Assembly (NCBI RefSeq): GCF_023101765.2
Contig: NC_064219.1
Span: forward strand, 9,155,774 to 9,219,773
Direction: 5' to 3'
Source: Spodoptera frugiperda
Lineage: Eukaryota; Arthropoda; Insecta; Lepidoptera; Noctuidae
Length of the DNA stretch: 64,000 nt
The notes below the pieces were generated by a model. The model had not been told where the DNA came from and searched no databases. It saw only the letters and a program-made list of their open reading frames with translations. This document shows, in pieces, positions 59,901 through 64,000 of this stretch. The position numbers and the translations under genes are program-made. Numbering within the stretch: the first letter of the stretch is position 1; every line of letters begins with the position of its first letter.

Positions 59901-62900
59901 TATTTTTTTTAAAGATTTTTACGTCTTATTTACTATTTACAACAATAGTGTACTTGTACCTTAACCCTTATATTAATACTGCCATATAAGAAGCGAGTGA
60001 AAAAAGGAATGAAACAATCATTTAAAATTATTTGTATCTAACCCCTATATTATGTTTTCTAAGATTTTTTCATTTTTGAAATAATCAAATACCTTTATCA
60101 GATTCCACTCGGTGGATTTTCTAAAATTATTTAAACGCAATTGACATACGATGAATGTAAACGTCGTGAGAAGACTGGACTATTAATATAAAATTATAAA
60201 TTTGTGGTTGCCATTCCATCTTAAGCTCGAGCAGTTACAGGTACTAATGATGATAAAGACATAGATATTAAATTGATTGAATCACATTGATCAAGATTAC
60301 GAACGTGTAATTCAAACTGGAAACTTATGTACCATCCAAGGTCGAGTAGAATTTATTAGTTGAGCTTTTTCTCTTTTCTCTATACTATCTAGTACACCTA
60401 GATAGTTTGTTATTATTTGATGTTTACCTAGGATGTCATGTGAATGTGAATTTGTACATCTATATGCCCATATCTACGACACAAGAGAAAAAGGATAAAT
60501 ATTTACATTCCCACGAACTGTTGTTCATCTATATATTAATACGTGATGCAAAAACTTTGTACCCCTTTTTACGAAAATTGCGCGGACGTAGGAGCATAAA
60601 ATTTGGTACACTTATAGTTTATGTGTAGGAGAAGTCCAGAACGCTAATATTTTTCAAAAATAATGCTTATAAAGTACCTTAAATCAATGAATAAAACATT
60701 ACACACACTACCATGCATAGTATCTGTTCGTATTTGACAAAACGTCAAAATTGACAGACATTGCGATGATATTCTCACGTCTCATATGAATAGAGTTTTC
60801 CTGTTCATGATGCGCCGGAATATATTAATTTGAATTTTACAAAACTAATAGCAATTCGTTAAATAAAAATTATCTTTGAACGTATGTTAAGTGGTATTGT
60901 AAATTAAATCGTATATGATCGAATTTCGACCACTAGGCGACCACTAGTAAAAATAAATATACGTAAATACCTAGTCGAACTAATACAATAAAACCGGCCA
61001 AGTGCGAGTCGGACTCGCCCATGAAGGGTTCCGTAACAGCAAGTAGATGACATAATATAAAAGGTTGTAAAATAACTTGGTTTTACATAGTGTTTGTATG
61101 AACGACAAAGTTATATTTGCGGTTTTTGAAAATGTTTTATTTCTTAAAAACTAATAATGATATCTCGTTCAAACCAATTTTCGTTGTTAGTTTTTATTGA
61201 AATCTACAGCATATATTTTTTTCAGTTTTCTCACACTCTTATTTTAAAAGTTAGAGAGGGGGGACACTAATTTTTCCACTTTGGAGGCGTCTAACTATCA
61301 AACAATTGATTTTAACGAAAAGTGGTTTTAGGAAACTTAATCTCTTTTTTAAATACCTATCCATAGACACCCATCACGGATATGTTAGCTGAAAAAAAAT
61401 TTTTTCATCAATTCCATGTACGGAGAGAAAAATTTAAAAATTAATATTTAATTTTTTTAATTTCTATTCAAAATTCGAATAGCGGTTATCGAAATACATC
61501 ATCCTACAAAGTTTCAACTATGTAGGCCCAATAGTTTCGGAAATAAATGGCTGTGACATACGGACGGACGGACGGACAGACGGACAGACAGACAGACATG
61601 ACGAATCTATAAGGGTTCCGTTTTTTGCCATTTGGCTACGGAACCCAAAAAGTAGGAGAATAGATATGTATGGATGGTAATTAACGTATAACAATTTAAT
61701 AACTTACCGCTGAAAGTAACTTCCAACTTTCCAAATCCATCAGCGCTGGCGACTGCCTGTCCTGATATCGTTGCAAGTCTTTGGTTCACAACTTGACGGT
61801 TTGTTACTGAGATGCCAGCATTATTAACTACCTCGTATTTAGCTCGGTTACACTGACCAGTTTGTGTTGGCTGTGGGTATCTAGAGACTTCTATCCATTC
61901 CATTCCATCCGCGTACTGGCAACATAATGAAATATTACAATCCCATAAAATATTTAAGTACATACTGCATACTATACATATTACATATACATTTTTTTCA
62001 ATTACCTACTTAAATGTATTTATTTACTATTACAAGCCACGCCAACAGAATAAAAAACACTAACATTAATGAAAGACAAAATGAAGATAAGATCATGTGT
62101 TTATACCAAAATTATAGACATGCACCACATTCACATTATTAACACAGTTAGATATAATAAATAATAATATAAATACAATGCAATTAACAATATTTTGTAC
62201 TTAAGTCTAATGGAACTTATAAAATTAAAAAATATTTTAAAATAACATAAAAACAGGAAAATTCAAATAAATATAAAATTATAAAATTAAAGGTAAGTAA
62301 CAAAACATAATCAATAATAATTAAATTAGAATATTATTCATATTTTTTTAATTATTTTGGATCGAGTAAATAAATAATGAGTAAATACTAAAAAATTAAT
62401 AAAACAGTATACTTAAATAAATAATAAACTTAAATATTAAATAATGAGTATGTACGTATACCTTTTTACGTTACATAATAAATAGTAAAATAGTAATTAA
62501 AAAGAAAATACTTACTCTATTCAAATCGAAGTTCTCAACTCCTTTGATTCTGTCGTCGCACTTTCCAGGCAGCTCGACGTATTCCCATGTTTTATCAAAA
62601 TCGGGATAGTTATAACAGCTATCTGGATCCTGTTTTGTGGGCTGGTAGAAACCTTCAAATAGATCCACGACATCGCTTGAGTGGATGATAGTATTCATCG
62701 CAGTTTGGGCGTCGGGTGTCAGTGACCCTGTTCTGCTAAGCTGCCAACTGCCAACTAAAAATAAGGACTTCGTAAGTCGATGTTTCATCGCATGAAACAA
62801 AGCATAAACAGTAGACAACTTGTCTTTGGGATTACCTCGTCTGTTTCCTCCTTCTATATTTTGGCAGGTGTATACAAGAGCATATTTATAGTTGGTCGCA

Positions 62901-63963
62901 AGGACGTAATAGTCCACCGTGTTATCTGAAACATATTATGTTGTTTGCAGTACTTGTACTTAACAATACATTCATATAATAGATTATATATTAATATTCC
63001 CTTCTTTTTATTATATATTAATATTCCCTTCTTTTTATTATATATTAATAAATATATAATTGTATGTGTTTATATTAATTTGCAAATATTTTTAGAATAG
63101 GAGAGCATTACTTATTGTATTTATAAAAATTTTCAGCGGATTTTATGTTGTGCTTTCAAACTAGGTAGCTTCCTCAGTTAAAAATACATTATTTCGTCGT
63201 TTTAATAAAATAATAATTAATTAAAAATAATAATCATAGTATCATTTGGTGATATACGGTACAGGTTCTTACATTTTTTTTTGCTATTTGACGCACAGAA
63301 ATATAAGTACAAAAGTAAACTCATGAAAAAATTAATAACTAAAGGCATTTCGATAAAAATAAATTAATTTAGTTCAACTACCGTATTCATGGAGAAATAG
63401 ATGAACATAAATATTTTGAATTAGTTAAAACTAAGAATAGCATTTATCTAAAGTGAAGTTTTTAAAAAGTATTGACTTACCGTTGATAGTAACTGTCATT
63501 TTTCCGTTATCGTTAATAATAGCTTGTCCTGATATCGTGCTCAGTTTTCCATCAGTAACTTGACTGTTTGTTACTGAAATGAGACCAGAAAGGAGCCCAG
63601 CAGTGTATTGGGCACGGTTACACTGGCCAGTCTGCGCTGTCTGTGGATATCTAGCAACTTCTCGCCATTCTCCTAAATACTGGCGATGGAATTAAATATT
63701 TTAATCAAAAAAGAAAATAATACAATATTAAAATATGTGCCTGTTAATTTGTTTATAACTTACATCCAGCCAGTTGATGTTGGAAAGACCTTGGATATTG
63801 ACGCTTTCGCAAGATCCCACCATCTCGATGGGTCCAGTACATTCTTGGGATGTAGGTGAATATTTATCAGATTCAAGAATGGGATGGTTGGCAATGAAGT
63901 CATCAATTTCTTTTACATATTCAGGAGCTAAAGAAGGGGTTCTGCTCATTTTCCAACTGCCCA
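50922..63963 (-). CDS. Polycalin-like protein with at least six lipocalin domains (5' end outside window)
   Basis: Sixteen exons in the window join in frame into about 955 residues: 63963-63764, 63679-63481, 62925-62836, 62754-62516, 61915-61708, 59529-59434, 59350-59118, 58740-58536, 56801-56706, 56620-56388, 56064-55851, 55455-55351, 53679-53450, 52780-52570, 52367-52272, 51133-50922. The first visible exon (SWKMSRTPSLAP) matches the closing exon of domain 1 in the sister gene, so signal peptide and most of domain 1 lie above 64 kb. Five full cassettes follow. Cysteines GQC, Y[ST]C, C[FY].YP and C near the end of each domain are kept. The C-terminus CPEPSSAFLVKS plus a hydrophobic tail again suggests GPI anchoring. 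No stop or frameshift was seen. Tandem, same-strand paralogue of the gene at 35052-45474. Confidence 0.92.
51785..51860 (-). mobile_element. tRNA-like SINE head
   Basis: On the minus strand GTGTTGGCGCGGTGGCTGGG resembles box A and GCGGGTTCGATTCCTGC box B of a tRNA promoter. No clean seven-base acceptor stem could be paired, and it lies in a polycalin intron, so it reads as a tRNA-derived SINE and not a functional tRNA. Confidence 0.5.
51975..52145 (-). mobile_element. Helitron-like 3' end, reverse orientation
   Basis: Begins ACTAGCAAAACCGGGGAACT and carries CACGAAGCCCGAGACCTTTC and GGACTTATAGCGTCAGGAAA, the complement of 27018-27191 and 640-1090. Confidence 0.6.
53893..54842 (+). mobile_element. 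Retroelement protein fragment with a PD-(D/E)xK-like nuclease region
   Basis: The frame from about 53893 (AFLSSVHSTSELARKILSPS) runs to a stop near 54187. A second frame, 54195-54842 (215 codons), then continues the same type of protein: RLAVCLRLGAPC, a zinc-knuckle-like CCHCGERVDGSGHHGLSC, RPDG, LVWDASGVDT, KRRKYSNL, GVETLGPWG and QRGNAAS. This resembles a protein family found with reverse transcriptases in many invertebrate genomes. RPDG...LVWD...VDT could be a PD-(D/E)xK nuclease core, though this is inference. The frame break and lack of a reverse transcriptase mark it as a dead fragment, inserted antisense in a polycalin intron. Confidence 0.65.
55090..55215 (+). mobile_element. Jockey/CR1-like LINE 3' coding tail
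   Basis: The plus frame MYNNLPNNIKECQSIAMFKD then RLRKFV and stop, 55131-55211, matches the usual end of non-LTR proteins (YNxLP..IK....FK..LK). Confidence 0.6.
56388..58740 (-). other. Lipocalin domain 4 cassette of the upstream gene
   Basis: Exons 58740-58536 (YQGEWIELARYPQPTQTGQC), 56801-56706 (AVKYDEYALVYSC) and 56620-56388 (SWVLSRSGTLSEEANNKI). Confidence 0.84.
58220..58260. repeat. Perfect 17 bp stem hairpin
   Basis: ACATAAGGCTATGACCA (58220-58236) and its exact complement (58244-58260) flank a seven-base loop. It lies in the intron between exons 58740-58536 and 59350-59118 spacing of the upstream polycalin gene's domain 4 (below 58536). Confidence 0.85.
58803..59020 (-). mobile_element. 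Helitron-like 3' end, reverse orientation
   Basis: Begins ACTAGCAAACCCGGCGAACT and includes GGTTCGTGCGTCCTGGAGTT and TATAGCGTTAGGAAGG, complementary to 640-1090 and 27018-27191. Lies in a polycalin intron. Confidence 0.6.
60530..60965. repeat. Dispersed repeat, inverted copy of 25610-26000
   Basis: Runs from AATACGTGATGCAAAAACTT to GGCGACCACTAGTAAAAATA, the complement of 25610-26000 with the same internal order. Confidence 0.75.
60993..61647. repeat. Dispersed repeat with GGGTTCCGT ends
   Basis: Starts CGGCCAAGTGCGAGTCGGAC with GAAGGGTTCCGTA and ends GAATCTATAAGGGTTCCGTT plus GCTACGGAACCC. It contains a (GGAC/AGAC)n run near 61560-61600. A short relative is at 10925-10985 (GGGTTCCGTAGG, GGAACCCTTATAGATTCGTC). 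Confidence 0.65.
62516..63679 (-). other. Lipocalin domain 2 cassette of the upstream gene
   Basis: Exons 63679-63481 (GEWREVARYPQTAQTGQC), 62925-62836 (ATNYKYALVYTC, one residue shorter than the usual ATDYxxYA) and 62754-62516 (SWQLSRTGSLTPDAQTAM). GxW reads GEW. Confidence 0.82.
62979..63056. repeat. 27 bp minisatellite, nearly three copies
   Basis: The unit ATATATTAATATTCCCTTCT plus TTTTATT is repeated in direct tandem, with a partial third copy. In a polycalin intron. Confidence 0.85.
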
Positions 63964-64000
63964 CTGCAAATGTAAGTAATCAATCGATTTAATTAGACTG

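Larger units (their letters stand above)
59118..61915 (-). other. Lipocalin domain 3 cassette of the upstream gene
   Basis: Exons 61915-61708, 59529-59434 (ATDYQNYALVYTC) and 59350-59118 (SWVLSKTGSVGLE). The start reads YADGMEWIEVSRYP, so the GxW motif is spaced as G-M-E-W with an extra residue, and the closing motif has SK in place of SR. Confidence 0.82.

Noticed and set aside
1..64000. CRISPR arrays, operons or other prokaryotic features
   Set aside because: No spaced direct-repeat arrays were seen, and the genes are intron-split and typically insect; short tandem tracts here are microsatellites or minisatellites.

Overview
The window is nuclear DNA of an insect, most likely a moth or butterfly. 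It is AT-rich, and its genes are split into short exons with GT-AG introns. It is full of short interspersed repeats, foldback elements and broken LINE tails. It carries two multi-domain lipocalin genes of the kind known from Lepidoptera (polycalin / chlorophyllide-binding protein, insecticyanin relatives). Exon models below were built by hand from splice sites, reading phase and protein family patterns. Exon ends may be off by a few bases.

Region 1 (1-3.7 kb): the 3' end of a plus-strand gene encoding ankyrin repeats that resemble the C-terminal part of animal L-asparaginase / lysophospholipase (ASPG-like). Region 2 (4.0-18.4 kb): a pair of divergently transcribed paralogues. They encode small secreted or membrane proteins with a DM4/12-like cysteine pattern (minus strand 11.76-4.03 kb, plus strand 15.55-18.38 kb). 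A 5.9 kb intron of the first contains a complete, oppositely oriented, testis-type DUF4788/DUF4776-like gene (6.08-10.32 kb). Region 3 (19.0-30.9 kb): protein phosphatase 5 (PpD3/PPP5C) on the minus strand, nine coding exons and a roughly 3.8 kb 3' UTR, its introns full of foldback elements.

Region 4 (31-34.9 kb) has no gene I can support and is mostly repeats. Region 5 (35.0-64.0 kb) holds two tandem minus-strand polycalin-like genes. The downstream one (45.47-35.05 kb) is complete: signal peptide, five lipocalin domains and a hydrophobic GPI-type tail, 935 residues. The upstream one (beyond 64 kb to 50.92 kb) enters the window in its first domain, has at least six domains and ends in a similar tail. 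Between them is a decayed copy of the promoter and first exon (47.1-47.9 kb), apparently the remains of a third copy or of an intermediate duplication. Each internal lipocalin domain is one three-exon cassette whose two ends are in phase 0. This explains how domain number can change by cassette duplication, and one such duplication (domains 2 and 3 of the complete gene) looks recent because intron sequence still aligns.

The genes do not form one pathway. The coherent system is the lipocalin array: secreted, probably membrane-anchored proteins that in silkworm midgut bind chlorophyll-derived pigment and have been reported as Cry1A-binding proteins (from memory of the family, not shown by this sequence).
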